A DNA stretch of 64,000 nt from an uncultured Ilumatobacter sp. (GCA_937905835.1 CALCXK010000102.1:1-64000); one strand, 5' to 3'. Shown: positions 52,021 through 61,248, counted from the stretch's first letter. The notes: a model not told the origin generated them from the sequence alone. A program made the numbers and translations.

Positions 52021-53031
52021 TCAGGAGATTTCTCTGAACCAAGCCGCCAGTCGTTCGAGCCCATCGTCAATCGATACCGTTGGCTCCCAATCGAGGTCGA
52101 GCGCCGGCGGGCGAGGGTCGAACCAGTGCGCCGTGCCGAGCTGTTCAGCAACGAATCGGGTGAGTGGCGGCTCGACCTCGCCTTGGCGCAGCCGGTGCGG
52201 AAGCTTCGGCCAGGTACGTTCCAAGAGCGAGCCGATCGTGCGTGCTACGCCGAGCGAAACATCTCTCGGCTCGAACGGAACGCCAGCTGCCTCGCAGATC
52301 CCTGCAACGAGGTCGCGGATCGGACGCGGCTCACCGTTCGCAATGACGTACGCCCGGCCGGCACAGGTCGCACCGGGAGCGACCGCGTCGAGCGCCGCCA
52401 CGAGAGCGCTCACGGCATTGTCGATGTAGGTCGTGTCGACGAGCGATCTCCCCCCGCCGACCAGGGCGAGTCTGCCTTGTTGAGCTCGTTGGACGATGCG
52501 GCCAACGAGCTGCGTATCACCCGGGCCCCACACGAGATGGGGACGAATGACGACGACGCCAAGATGTGGCCCGTTGGCCTCCACCGCTTTTGTCTCGGCA
52601 ATCGCCTTCGACTCGGCGTACCAGGAGCGTGTTCGTCCGGTTACCGGCGGCGTCGCGGCATCACCCATGATGGCTTCGCCGCCGTGTGCCACCGATGGAG
52701 ACGACACATGAACGAAACGAGTGGTCTTCGATTTGGTCGCAGCTGCGAGCAGCTTCCGAGTGCCCTCAACGTTGATCGACAGGAACTCATCGCGCTCCCC
52801 CACCACACCGACCTTCGCGGCCAGGTGGACAATGCCGGTGCAGCCCTGCACTGCGCGGTCGACTGCAGCCTGATCTCTGATGTCGCCGAGCTGCTGTTCG
52901 ACTCCGTCGAGCGCTGCGAGTCTGTCGACAGGGCTGCGCTGCAGGCAAACCACTTCGTGACCGCGAGCCGCGAGTGCCTGTACCACGCCGTCACCAATCA
53001 GGCTGGACGCACCGGTGACCAGAACGCGCAC
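52021..53031 (-). CDS. oleD: OleD-like NAD(P)-dependent reductase of olefin synthesis
   Basis: A 336-residue extended SDR of the 3-beta-hydroxysteroid dehydrogenase type. It begins VRVLVTGASSLIGDGVVQAL (Rossmann), with LGDIRD, HLAAKVG, SSPSVAHGG, the catalytic YAESKAIAE Tyr-Lys and RPHLVWGPGD. As the last gene of oleA-oleBC-oleD it should reduce the 2-alkyl-3-ketoacid formed by OleA to a beta-hydroxy acid, which OleC converts to a beta-lactone. The start GTG 53031 lies 2 nt after oleBC. Confidence 0.88.
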   Translation of the reverse strand: MRVLVTGASSLIGDGVVQALAARGHEVVCLQRSPVDRLAALDGVEQQLGDIRDQAAVDRAVQGCTGIVHLAAKVGVVGERDEFLSINVEGTRKLLAAATKSKTTRFVHVSSPSVAHGGEAIMGDAATPPVTGRTRSWYAESKAIAETKAVEANGPHLGVVVIRPHLVWGPGDTQLVGRIVQRAQQGRLALVGGGRSLVDTTYIDNAVSALVAALDAVAPGATCAGRAYVIANGEPRPIRDLVAGICEAAGVPFEPRDVSLGVARTIGSLLERTWPKLPHRLRQGEVEPPLTRFVAEQLGTAHWFDPRPPALDLDWEPTVSIDDGLERLAAWFREIS

Positions 53032-53033
53032 AG

Positions 53034-55604
53034 TTAGCTCCGCCGGAAACGGCGACCAGCGAGAACGTCGTCTGCCCAACGAGCGACCGCTATTCGGTCA
53101 ATCTTCGCATTGTGGCGAATGTCGACTGGCAACGATCGACGGCTGAGCACGGCTGCAACCGGCTGGTTGACGACTGAACGCACTCGAACCGTCAGGTCGG
53201 TTGACGCCAAGCCATCAGCGCCGTGCTGGTCTTCAACAACGACCACAAGCTGTTGACGTCCCGCTGGGCCGACGCCGACTGCAGCAACCCGAGCAAGCGC
53301 CAACGACGTCTCGACAAGACGTTCGACGGGAACCGAGGTGATCACACCTGCCGGGCTGTCAATGTTGTGCACCGCGCGACCTTCGACCCACAGTCGGCCC
53401 GCAACATCGAGGTGACCAACATCTCCGGACCGGTGCCAGACCTTGCCGTCGCCACGCTGCGGGCGAGCAACCCGATCAAGAGCCCAGAGGCCGTGGTAAC
53501 CGTCAGACACCCAGGGGCTGGAGATGACGATTTCGCCCATGTCGCCTGTGGCCACCGGCGAAGGCGGCGCCGCAGAATCAAATCCGAGCGGAAGAATCTC
53601 GACCAGTGCGCCCTGCACCGGAGCGCCGACACAGACACCGCCGATCGGATCTCCGTCGGTGGCGGCATTGATCCCCTCGAGACTGATATCCGCGACTGGG
53701 AGTACTTCGGTCATGCCGTACGGCGTGTGGAACGACGCGTTCGGGACAAGCGCAGACAACGCAGTGAGCGTCTCGGCAGGCACAGGGGCGCCGGCTGACA
53801 TCACTGTGCGCAGCCCGTCGAGCCCCTGGGTCGCAGATCCGGCTGTCGCAAGGACATTGGCAAGTGCAGCGGGCGAAGCAAACGTGAGCGTCGCGTTGAG
53901 CCGTCGGCACGCATCGTCGAGTGCAACCGCCGTGAGTTCGCCCGGCTTGGTGACGTCACAATCGGGCAGCACCGTGGAGATTCCGAGCGCAGGTCCGTAG
54001 AGCGCAAACGGAGCGAATGCAGCAACCAGGCTGTCGTTGGTGGTGATCTCGTACGTCGCAGCTAGTGCGTCGCGTTGCGCTGCGAGCTGACCGTGGAGAT
54101 ACCGAACACCCTTTGCTGGGCCGGTGGCGCCGGAGGTGAACAGAATCGCGGCGAGATCCTCCGCCGCAGGTTCGGTCTCTGGCGGCTCCGATCCGACGGC
54201 TAGGTGCGCCATCAGCGCATCGACGTCAACGTGCTCGGCGCGAGGCGCCCAGCGAAGTGTCTTGGCGGCACGCAACGCTCGGCTCGGACCAATGACCCAG
54301 CTCGGTCGGGTGCTGCGAACGGCGCTTCCGAGACCCCGGAGTCCTAACCCTCGGTCAGCAACAACGGTAACGCCGCCGGCTCGCCAGACGCCGTACACGG
54401 CAACGACGAGGTCGACTCCGGGAGGGGTCAGCATTGCAACGTGCTCGCCAGCCCGTAAGCCCCGATCTACCAGTTGCCTGGCGACACCATCGACGCGACC
54501 GGCGAAATCGGCCCAGTTGATCGACTGTCCGGATGCCATGTCTGCAAACGCCGGGGACGTATCGGTTCGACGCTCGTTGAGCGCTGCCCAGAGCGGTTTC
54601 GACGGGGCCGACACAGCTGCGGGTGGTGTAACACGGTCATCAACACTGTTGCTCGACCAATCAGCGACGCGGTCGCTCAGCCAGTCGTCTACGACTGACG
54701 CAACATCAGCCTCAGCCATAACCAGGTGGTTCGCCGAAGGGAAACGCTGCATGCTCGTGTTCGGAATCCGCTCGGCGAGGTCGGCCGCGAAGTCGTCGTT
54801 GAAGACAGGATCAGCCGCGCCCCAGGCCAGCAAAACCGGTGCAGTGATCGCTCCGAGCTTGGCGGCGACCTCGGCCAGCGCGGCGTCAGAGGGATGCCCT
54901 CCGCCAGGCTGCAACGGAACGTCGCCCACGAAGTCAGCTACTGCGCCACGGGCTTTGGCCGACGAATACGGCGCCGCAAAGGCGGCACGGTCAGCAGCGT
55001 TTATCCGGGAACCGGAGAGCCGGGTGGTTCCGCTGACGAAGATCGGTGTTCGCCGACACACGAAGTCGCGCAACGGGCGAGCGGCAGCGAGCCGGATCAG
55101 GCGCGGCGACTTCCGACCCGCAGGCACACCGATGCCGGTGTTGCACAGCACCATGCCAGCGACGCGATCAGCGTGGTCGACCGCCCAGCCCATGGCAATC
55201 GCTCCGCCCCAATCGTGGGCCGCGAGTGTGAACGGCGTGGCCGGGTCGATGGCGAGCGCGTCGATCACGTCACCAAGATCGGCGACACGTGTGGCATAGC
55301 GACGCAGCTGAGTTCGCTCGCTAAAGCCCATCCCGAGCTGGTCGACAGCAATCACCCTGCACCGAGTACCAAACTTCCGGAGAAACGTCGCCCACGAGTA
55401 CGCCCACGTCGGATTGCCGTGCACACAAACCATCGTGACGTCGGGCGGCCCGTCGAGTGTTGGACCCGAGTCAAGGACGTGCCATCGGTAGGTCGAGCCG
55501 TCATGGCTCGCAACATCGAGCATCCGCGACCAGGCCGGGTCGAGGTGCCACGACGCAAGGTCGGCGGCGGTGGGCTGATCCGGAACCCAGGACCGAGCGC
55601 TCAC
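53034..55604 (-). CDS. oleBC: OleBC fusion: beta-lactone decarboxylase plus beta-lactone synthetase
   Basis: An 856-residue two-domain protein. Residues 1-310 are an alpha/beta-hydrolase of the haloalkane dehalogenase type with VHGNPTWAYSW, nucleophile Asp131 in AAHDWGG, and the late His in FPSANHLVMAE: OleB, which decarboxylates beta-lactones to cis-olefins. Residues 335-856 are an AMP-ligase with LFTSGATGPAKGVRYLH, HTPYGMTEVLPVADIS and SGDVGHLD: OleC, the beta-lactone synthetase. OleBC fusions are known in actinobacteria. It overlaps oleA by 4 nt (GTGA), confirming an operon. Confidence 0.93.
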   Translation of the reverse strand: MSARSWVPDQPTAADLASWHLDPAWSRMLDVASHDGSTYRWHVLDSGPTLDGPPDVTMVCVHGNPTWAYSWATFLRKFGTRCRVIAVDQLGMGFSERTQLRRYATRVADLGDVIDALAIDPATPFTLAAHDWGGAIAMGWAVDHADRVAGMVLCNTGIGVPAGRKSPRLIRLAAARPLRDFVCRRTPIFVSGTTRLSGSRINAADRAAFAAPYSSAKARGAVADFVGDVPLQPGGGHPSDAALAEVAAKLGAITAPVLLAWGAADPVFNDDFAADLAERIPNTSMQRFPSANHLVMAEADVASVVDDWLSDRVADWSSNSVDDRVTPPAAVSAPSKPLWAALNERRTDTSPAFADMASGQSINWADFAGRVDGVARQLVDRGLRAGEHVAMLTPPGVDLVVAVYGVWRAGGVTVVADRGLGLRGLGSAVRSTRPSWVIGPSRALRAAKTLRWAPRAEHVDVDALMAHLAVGSEPPETEPAAEDLAAILFTSGATGPAKGVRYLHGQLAAQRDALAATYEITTNDSLVAAFAPFALYGPALGISTVLPDCDVTKPGELTAVALDDACRRLNATLTFASPAALANVLATAGSATQGLDGLRTVMSAGAPVPAETLTALSALVPNASFHTPYGMTEVLPVADISLEGINAATDGDPIGGVCVGAPVQGALVEILPLGFDSAAPPSPVATGDMGEIVISSPWVSDGYHGLWALDRVARPQRGDGKVWHRSGDVGHLDVAGRLWVEGRAVHNIDSPAGVITSVPVERLVETSLALARVAAVGVGPAGRQQLVVVVEDQHGADGLASTDLTVRVRSVVNQPVAAVLSRRSLPVDIRHNAKIDRIAVARWADDVLAGRRFRRS

Positions 55605-56626
55605 CAGACAATTTCGGTGTAACTGGTGTTCAGCCCTGAGCCGATGCCCATCAAAAGCACCCGATCGCCTGGAGCAATCTTGTGCGCGACGCTGGCGAGC
55701 GTCATCGGAATCGCGGCCGGACCCACATTGCCATTGGTGGGGAAGGTCTGCGGGGCCCGCTTGTGGTCGATACCCAACCGTTCGCAGAGCAGACGGGTAT
55801 GTACCGAACTGACCTGGTGGACGATGTACCAGTCCATGCCCGCTTCCCAGTCGAAGTCGGCGCCGGCGTTCTTCCAGGCAGCTTCAGCCAGGTCGAGGCC
55901 TGCGAGCAGCAGTGCATGAGTGTCGGTGTACATCGCTTCGAGGTCGCCGACACACAGCTTGTGGTGCTCGGTACCCGCACGAGCCACACCACCGACGAGG
56001 CGGTGAGCATCAGGATGCTTGTCCATCCTGCAAAGTAGCGCAGCGGCGGCACCAGAGCCCAGGGTCAGCGATGCAAATTCGGCAAAAATATCTGAAGCTT
56101 CTGTCGTCGGCTGTTGCAGCCGAGCGATCGTTTGTTCCTGCGTGTACCGGCTGCCCTCGCCGTCGACGACGAGTGCATAGTCGATGGCGCCTGAATCGAT
56201 TGCTGCGGCTGCAATCTGCATGCCGTTGACGAATGCGAGACAGGCGTTCGCTACATCGAAATTCAAACAGCTCGGGGCCAGGCCGAGTTGGTGGTGAACG
56301 GAACAGGCAACGGAAGGCTCGAGATGGTGCTTACACACCGACGTCGAGATGAGCATGCCGACCTTCGACGGATCGATGCCTGAGCTATCGAGTGCCTTGC
56401 GCCCTGCCAGTGCCGCGGCTTTGTCAAACGTGACGTCTGCAGGCCACCAGCGACGAGATTCAATACCGGCCAAATCGGACAGCGTTCCTGCCTTCATCCC
56501 GGTGCGTTCGTAGGTGACAGCGAGTTGCTCATCGATCCACGCCGATGTCACTATTTCGGGCGCTTCGACCGCTTCGATCGAAAGAACACCAACATTGCGG
56601 TGAGTCAGCACAGAGTTCGAGGTCAT
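55601..56626 (-). CDS. oleA: OleA thiolase-fold enzyme (head-to-head acyl condensation)
   Basis: A 341-residue thiolase that joins two acyl-CoA molecules by Claisen condensation, first step of long-chain olefin synthesis. RTGMKAGTLSDLAGIESRRWW, ISTSVCKHHLEPSVACSVH, the nucleophile Cys129 in VANACLAFVNGM, and later HQVSSVHTRL and NGNVGPAAIPMTLA (His and Asn) match OleA. Glu103 lies 26 residues before the Cys, the spacing of Glu117 and Cys143 in the Xanthomonas enzyme, where Glu reaches across the dimer as base. The start follows AAAGGA. It is the first gene of the ole operon. Confidence 0.93.
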   Translation of the reverse strand: MTSNSVLTHRNVGVLSIEAVEAPEIVTSAWIDEQLAVTYERTGMKAGTLSDLAGIESRRWWPADVTFDKAAALAGRKALDSSGIDPSKVGMLISTSVCKHHLEPSVACSVHHQLGLAPSCLNFDVANACLAFVNGMQIAAAAIDSGAIDYALVVDGEGSRYTQEQTIARLQQPTTEASDIFAEFASLTLGSGAAAALLCRMDKHPDAHRLVGGVARAGTEHHKLCVGDLEAMYTDTHALLLAGLDLAEAAWKNAGADFDWEAGMDWYIVHQVSSVHTRLLCERLGIDHKRAPQTFPTNGNVGPAAIPMTLASVAHKIAPGDRVLLMGIGSGLNTSYTEIVW

Positions 56627-56777
56627 AGAGCAGGTCCTTTCGGGCGGGCAGTCAGCCTACGCGACGAGGTGCCGAAGCCACAGGATTGTGCCGCAATCAA
56701 CAATTCTGTTGCCGCCAAAAGTTCTGGCAACCGTTGGACCGCACAACGAACTGTCCGTGAAACAGCGAAAAAGCGAA

Positions 56778-56805
56778 GAACCCCCCAGTCTGAACTGAGG
56801 GGTTC
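56778..56805 (-). terminator. Terminator downstream of tRNA-Gly
   Basis: GAACCCC (56778-56784) pairs with GGGGTTC (56799-56805), with an inner CAGT/ACTG pair. On the minus strand a T-rich run follows (TTCTTCGCTTTTT). Terminates tRNA-Gly. Confidence 0.75.
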
Positions 56806-56881
56806 TGGAGCGGATGACCGGGATCGAACCGGCGACCTCAACCTTGGCAAGGTTGCGCTCTACCAACTGAGCCACATCCGC
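56806..56881 (-). tRNA. tRNA-Gly (anticodon GCC)
   Basis: On the minus strand GCGGATG pairs with CATCCGC and an encoded TCCA end follows. The anticodon stem CAACC/GGTTG encloses TTGCCAA (anticodon GCC); the T-loop is GGTTCGATCCC. Complete 76-nt cloverleaf. Confidence 0.97.
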
Positions 56882-56994
56882 ATGATTGCTACTCCGAAGA
56901 GCACCCACGAATCTAGCAGTCCGATCGACCGACCGGACACGGAAATCACTTCCGGTTGCAGCCGCGCTGCCCAGAACTTGAGGAACGGACCAAA

Positions 56995-57381
56995 TTACTC
57001 GTCGTCCGCAAGAGCTGCCAGGTCTGGGTGGGGTTCGACTTCGCTGTTGTCAACGTCATCAATGACATTGGAGACCTCGGGCAGGCCCGTCTCGCGGAGC
57101 ACCGACTTCACCCCATCCGGCCGAGCCTCGTCAAGCGTTCGGCACCTTTGCTCCGGATTTTGATGACGCCACGATCGATCAGCCATCCGCTCGAGCGGAG
57201 CAAAGAGTTCCAGGTCGGGCTTCGTCTGACGGACGATCCACGCACCGATGAACGCGAGGACGACGCCGATGGCCACGAGAGCGAGCACGACGGCGTAGAC
57301 CGTGCGGGTCGAGGACACATCGCCGACGGCCAATTGCCGCGCTGCGTCCCCGTCAAGGGCTCTCACCAATTCACTGTTCAC
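56995..57381 (-). CDS. Small single-pass membrane protein
   Basis: A 128-residue protein with one transmembrane helix at about residues 27-48 (TVYAVVLALVAIGVVLAFIGAWIV), a basic QTKPDLELFAPLERMADRSW stretch after it, and an acidic C-terminal tail ending DLAALADDE. GTG 57381 is the apparent start. It is followed upstream by the Fpg/Nei gene on the same strand (39 nt). No family or function is recognised. Confidence 0.6.
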   Translation of the reverse strand: MNSELVRALDGDAARQLAVGDVSSTRTVYAVVLALVAIGVVLAFIGAWIVRQTKPDLELFAPLERMADRSWRHQNPEQRCRTLDEARPDGVKSVLRETGLPEVSNVIDDVDNSEVEPHPDLAALADDE

Positions 57382-57420
57382 CGAGCAAGAGTGTGCCAGC
57401 TGCAGCCATCGACCGTGCGG

Positions 57421-58200
57421 TCACTGCTGATGATCGGGGCACCACACAGCGGTCCGACCGCCCACTGTCGAGCGTTCAAGCGTGACGCCGTCGCGCTGGC
57501 ATGGGCCAGCGGCCGAACGCACCTCCGGAGAGAGCACCCCCATCGTGCTTCCACCTCGGCGCAACATGATCGGCATGCGCCGCCGTATCGCCGTCACGAG
57601 TGCCGCTCGTTCTGTATGTGTCAGACTGCTCGCTCGTCGCTGCGGAGCAATACCTGACCACCACAAGACCTCGTCAGCACAGAGGTTCCCGATGCCTGCG
57701 ATCGCCGATTGATCTAACAGCAACGACTTGATTGGTGACCTTCGACTCCGTATCGCCTGCTCCATGCTTGATCGATCGATCGCAAAGAAGTCAACACCAA
57801 GGTGCGTGAGGTCAGGGTCAATCGAGACCTTTGCGAGGCGGCGTGGATCGTTGAGCCTCAACGCCGGCGGGTCTGAGGTACTTGCGTCATCAACCCACAA
57901 CCGCAGACGATCCCATTCGGCGAGGTCGCGACCCGATGCATACTCGAGTTGCTCGATCGGAGCGGCCCCGTGCACCTCGACGCGGCCGGTCATACCGAAA
58001 TGCAAGCCAATAGTTGGGCCGTCGGTTGCAATCAACACGACCTTACCGAGCCGGTCGATGCGCGTGATGAGGGATCCGGGAAGCATCGACGAGACACCGA
58101 GATCAGCCGACCGTTCGTCGGCCCACACATCGGTGATCGTCGACCCCACCAACCCTTCAAGCGAACGCCGCCAAATTTCTGCTTCGAGGCCTTCGGGCAC
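57421..58200 (-). CDS. Fpg/Nei-family DNA glycosylase
   Basis: A 259-residue base-excision enzyme that removes oxidised bases and nicks the backbone. It starts PEGLE (Pro2 as Schiff-base nucleophile and Glu3), with GKVVLIATDGPTIGLHFGMTGR for DNA binding and QSAIAGIGNLCADEVLWWSGI for the H2TH motif. The C-terminal finger reads PCQRDG then GGRTAVWCPDHQ. Compared with Fpg it has Leu instead of Pro/Asp after the Gly, and Asp/His in place of two of the four zinc Cys, so a variant or non-zinc finger is likely. The start is GTG 58200. Confidence 0.87.
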   Translation of the reverse strand: MPEGLEAEIWRRSLEGLVGSTITDVWADERSADLGVSSMLPGSLITRIDRLGKVVLIATDGPTIGLHFGMTGRVEVHGAAPIEQLEYASGRDLAEWDRLRLWVDDASTSDPPALRLNDPRRLAKVSIDPDLTHLGVDFFAIDRSSMEQAIRSRRSPIKSLLLDQSAIAGIGNLCADEVLWWSGIAPQRRASSLTHTERAALVTAIRRRMPIMLRRGGSTMGVLSPEVRSAAGPCQRDGVTLERSTVGGRTAVWCPDHQQ

Positions 58201-58212
58201 GACGCCGCCGCC

Positions 58213-58617
58213 TCAGACGTCCGTCTTGGAGGCTTGAGCGAGCATTCGCCCGAGCGGCTCGGCTAACTGATCGCTCGTGATCAATAACGCGTCGTGCCTG
58301 TGGGGTGAATCAATTTCAGCGACATCGCAGTCGACGGCGTTGGACCGTAAGATCTCGTGGATCTGCCGCTGCTGGTACGTCGAGGAGAGCATGTCGCTCC
58401 GGTGAGCAACCATGCGAGCGATTGCGAGGCCTTCTGTTCGCACCTCCGCTGGCTCCGCGTCGTAGTAGTCGCCGCCGCTCCACTTGGTGTCGAGCCCGAC
58501 CGCACCCGAATCGAGAGCGCCCCGCCGGTCAGTCGCAAACGTGAAGAACTGGCGCTTGCCGGGTCCGTCTCCAGGTCGCCATGCACCACGTGCAGGGAGT
58601 TGCGTGGGGCTCGCCAT
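58213..58617 (-). pseudogene. metX: Truncated homoserine O-acetyltransferase (metX) remnant
   Basis: A 134-codon open frame with MetX-like landmarks brought close together: LDTKWSGGDYY (MetX DPxWNGGDYY), GLAIARMVAH (MetX GLxxARxIAHxTYRS) and, after a gap of only about 40 residues, SDML, a QIHEILRS helix and SPHRHDALLI (MetX SPxGHDAFLI with the catalytic His). The first 180 or so residues, including the nucleophile Ser elbow, and about 100 central residues of a normal 370-residue MetX are missing. The frame is still open, so recent or in-frame loss is likely. An unrelated short protein is less probable. Confidence 0.6.
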
Positions 58618-58847
58618 ACCGAGCCGAATGTACCAGCCCAGAGAGAAACGATCCCGCCCTCCAGAATCGACAACTTGACCAAGAAACCGAATCCAACTTC
58701 CCTGTCTGTCAAGCTTTTGGCGACAAAATTTCTGACCAAGAATGAGTCGCGGGGCTTTCGTGACGTTTGAGGATTCCGGCAATGTGACTGAACAGGTGAG
58801 AGAGCAATCCACGTGGCGCTGTCTCGATCGACACGTCAGCTCAGCGC

Positions 58848-59333
58848 TCAGTCGGCGAGGCGGCCCAGCACTGGCTGGGCAACGCGCATGCGATGTTCGT
58901 AGCCAGCTTCGTACGGTAAGAAGCCGTTGCGGTCGGGAAAGAGTAGTTGCACCATCTGGAACGGGGCACCCCGGAACCACGACGCCGCCGTCATGAAGAA
59001 GCCTGCGTGCTCGTCGAGATCGATTGGAGCAAAGCAGCAACGCAGTTCGTTGTCGAGTAAACCGACCACTTCAACGCCCAACGGGATGTCGGTGCCGCCT
59101 CGGCAAGCATCAGCCACCAGTGTCACCAGTCCGTTTGCTGCGACGGGCGTGAGGCCGAAGACGGCCACATCGGGAAAGCCGACCGCATCGGGCATGCCGA
59201 TCGAGTATGCGTAGGACGGCGTCGGTGGTTCGCTATCTGGATCGGCGACGACGGGTTCGAGCGCCCACCCGTTCGTTTCGATCATCCACGCGATCTTCTC
59301 GGCGTGAGGAATGTGGAAGTCAGGAAGCTCCAT
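58848..59333 (-). CDS. DUF4262-family protein
   Basis: A 161-residue soluble protein. It starts MELPDFHIPHAEKIAWMIE with a nearby NGWALEPVV segment, then PSYAYSIGMPDAVGFPDVAVFGL and the later SWFRGAPFQMVQLLFPDRNGFLPYEAGY. These are the signatures of the DUF4262 family, whose role is unknown. The ATG follows CCAGGTGACCC. Twelve nt separate it from the phosphotransferase upstream, suggesting co-transcription. Confidence 0.85.
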   Translation of the reverse strand: MELPDFHIPHAEKIAWMIETNGWALEPVVADPDSEPPTPSYAYSIGMPDAVGFPDVAVFGLTPVAANGLVTLVADACRGGTDIPLGVEVVGLLDNELRCCFAPIDLDEHAGFFMTAASWFRGAPFQMVQLLFPDRNGFLPYEAGYEHRMRVAQPVLGRLAD

Positions 59334-59345
59334 GGGTCACCTGGA

Positions 59346-60380
59346 TCAGATCAGATCGAGCGCGCCGGTGTCCAACGCGTGTTGCAAATGGCGCGTCGCC
59401 ATGGCTGCAAACATCGATTCGCTTCGGGCGCTCTCACCAACGATCTGAGACGCGACGACCGCCATCACGACACCGCCGAACGATTCCCGGCAGTACTGCG
59501 TCCACAGCCACGAAGAATCGACGTCGACGCTGCGAGCAGCGAGCGCTACTGCGTACCGGTCGAGTAGCGATCGCTCAGAGACAGCCCGTTGGTCGGGCAA
59601 CAGGCCGGCGCCCAAAAAATAGGCGAGGTCGGCGACCGGCGGCCCATGACCGGGGGTCTGCCAGTCGACTGCAGTGACGGGCGGGCCACCTGCGGGTGTG
59701 GCGAAAAGGAGGTTGTCGAGCCGGTAATCGCCGTGGGTGATGGCAAGCGGACCTTCCCGACCACTCATCCAGTCCAGAATTCTCGGCCCAAACATCTTGC
59801 TGAGATCGATCTGCTCGGTACTGAGGTGCCGGGCGTAGGTCTCCAGAAACGGTCCGTGGAACATTGCCCACAACGCCGCCACAGCGGCGACGTCCTCCGT
59901 CGAGGTACGTCGCCCGAGCCAGTCGATATCGTGCAGCGCTGGATCATCCCAACGAGGAGCGTGGAGCAGCGCAAGTTCTTCGACAGCAACTTCTGCCCGC
60001 TCGACAGAGCACCCAATGACCTGGTCTCCTTGCTCGGCCGGAGCCATGTCTTCGAGGACCAGGACGAAATCACCGGTCGACTCGTCCCACTCTCCGAGGT
60101 GACACTCCGGCACACGGATGTCAACAGTGTCAGCAACCTGCAGGTAGAACTTCACTTCTCGCTCGTAGTTCCGCAGAGCGATGCCCGTCGCCCGACTCGT
60201 CTCATCGATCGAAGGCAACTTGATCACGACCGAGGCGGGTAGCTCAGGTGCGGCATCGAGCAGCCGCACTCGGAGGTTCAGGCCGACCAGTCCGTCACCG
60301 ATTCGGGTCGATTCGATGGCGCCGACCTCGCCGCCCATAATTTCTGAGAGTCGAGCAGCAGTGATGTCATCTGGGCCCAC
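59346..60380 (-). CDS. Phosphotransferase, APH/ecdysteroid-kinase-like
   Basis: A 344-residue kinase-fold protein. SVVIKLPSIDE carries the ATP-binding Lys, FVLVLEDMAPAEQGDQV the hinge, ITHGDYRLDNLLF the catalytic Brenner motif (HxDxxxxN) and VTAVDWQTPG the Mg-binding Asp. The pattern is that of APH/EcKinase-like enzymes, common in actinobacteria and not necessarily antibiotic resistance. GTG 60380 has TACTGT 7 nt upstream. Divergent from SURF1. Confidence 0.87.
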   Translation of the reverse strand: MGPDDITAARLSEIMGGEVGAIESTRIGDGLVGLNLRVRLLDAAPELPASVVIKLPSIDETSRATGIALRNYEREVKFYLQVADTVDIRVPECHLGEWDESTGDFVLVLEDMAPAEQGDQVIGCSVERAEVAVEELALLHAPRWDDPALHDIDWLGRRTSTEDVAAVAALWAMFHGPFLETYARHLSTEQIDLSKMFGPRILDWMSGREGPLAITHGDYRLDNLLFATPAGGPPVTAVDWQTPGHGPPVADLAYFLGAGLLPDQRAVSERSLLDRYAVALAARSVDVDSSWLWTQYCRESFGGVVMAVVASQIVGESARSESMFAAMATRHLQHALDTGALDLI

Positions 60381-60387
60381 GAAACGG

Positions 60388-60393
60388 ACAGTA
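60388..60393 (-). promoter_or_regulatory. Probable -10 box, leaderless phosphotransferase
   Basis: On the minus strand TACTGT lies 7 nt upstream of the GTG start at 60380, 28 nt from the divergent SURF1 start. Confidence 0.4.
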
Positions 60394-60420
60394 ACAAACC
60401 ACCGATACCGTCACAGAGCG

Positions 60421-61248
60421 ATGGCCCCCACGTCAGACAGCCCGTCGTCGTTTTCCCGGTTCAGCTTTCTCTTCCGCCCGAATTGGATTGCCTTCCACGC
60501 CCTCGTGCTGGCGGCTGTCGCCACCATGGCAAACCTCGGCATGTGGCAACTCGATCGGCTGGACGAACGACGAACAGACAACGCCGCCTTTGTTGCCCAA
60601 ATCGAACAGGCGCCAGTCTCGCTCGCCAGCGTGCTCGACGAACTGCGGGTCGACCCCGAGGCCTTCGTCAATCGAAGGGTGAGGGCTACCGGCACGTATG
60701 CCCCCGAACAAATTGCGCTCTTCAACCGATCACAAGGAGGAGGTGCCGTCGACAACGTGCTCGCCCGCCTCGAAACACCCGGAGGGCCAGTTCTCTTGGT
60801 GAACCGTGGCGCTATTCCCGTCCAGGCGACCCTACCGACACCTTTCCCGGGAGAAGTCGAGATCGAAGGACGCCTCAAACTGACAGAGTCACGCGAGCGT
60901 GGCGGTTTGAGCGATGCGGAACAAACCCTGATCACTGAGCTGCGGAGGGTCAACATTGACCAAATCGCCGCTGAGTCTCCGGGCGTTGACTACATCCCGA
61001 TGTACGTCGAACTGCTGGGAAGTTCTCCCGCAGTCGGGCCTGGCGATCCACAACTTCTCGACCCACCAGAACTGAGCGAAGGTAACCATCTGTCGTACGC
61101 ATTCCAATGGTTCATCTTCGCGTTCTGCGTCCTCATCGGCTGGGTACTCGCAGTGCGCCGGTCGCTCACGACGGCCGCAGCAGCCGAGCAAGCGCCGTCG
61201 GATTCCCCATCATCAGGCAACGCCGAGTCGACCACGGCGCCTGCTTGA
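60421..61248 (+). CDS. SURF1-family cytochrome oxidase assembly protein
   Basis: A 275-residue membrane protein that assists assembly of haem-copper cytochrome c oxidase. Two transmembrane helices flank a periplasmic domain: residues 20-42 (NWIAFHALVLAAVATMANLGMWQLDRL, the SURF1 entry motif) and about 222-245 (HLSYAFQWFIFAFCVLIGWVLAV, the SURF1 exit motif). Between are RRVRATGTY, ALFNRSQGGG and LLVNRGAIP. ATG 60421 fits these; a TACCGT box is 9 nt upstream. The C-terminal tail is Ser/Pro rich. Confidence 0.92.
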   Translation: MAPTSDSPSSFSRFSFLFRPNWIAFHALVLAAVATMANLGMWQLDRLDERRTDNAAFVAQIEQAPVSLASVLDELRVDPEAFVNRRVRATGTYAPEQIALFNRSQGGGAVDNVLARLETPGGPVLLVNRGAIPVQATLPTPFPGEVEIEGRLKLTESRERGGLSDAEQTLITELRRVNIDQIAAESPGVDYIPMYVELLGSSPAVGPGDPQLLDPPELSEGNHLSYAFQWFIFAFCVLIGWVLAVRRSLTTAAAAEQAPSDSPSSGNAESTTAPA

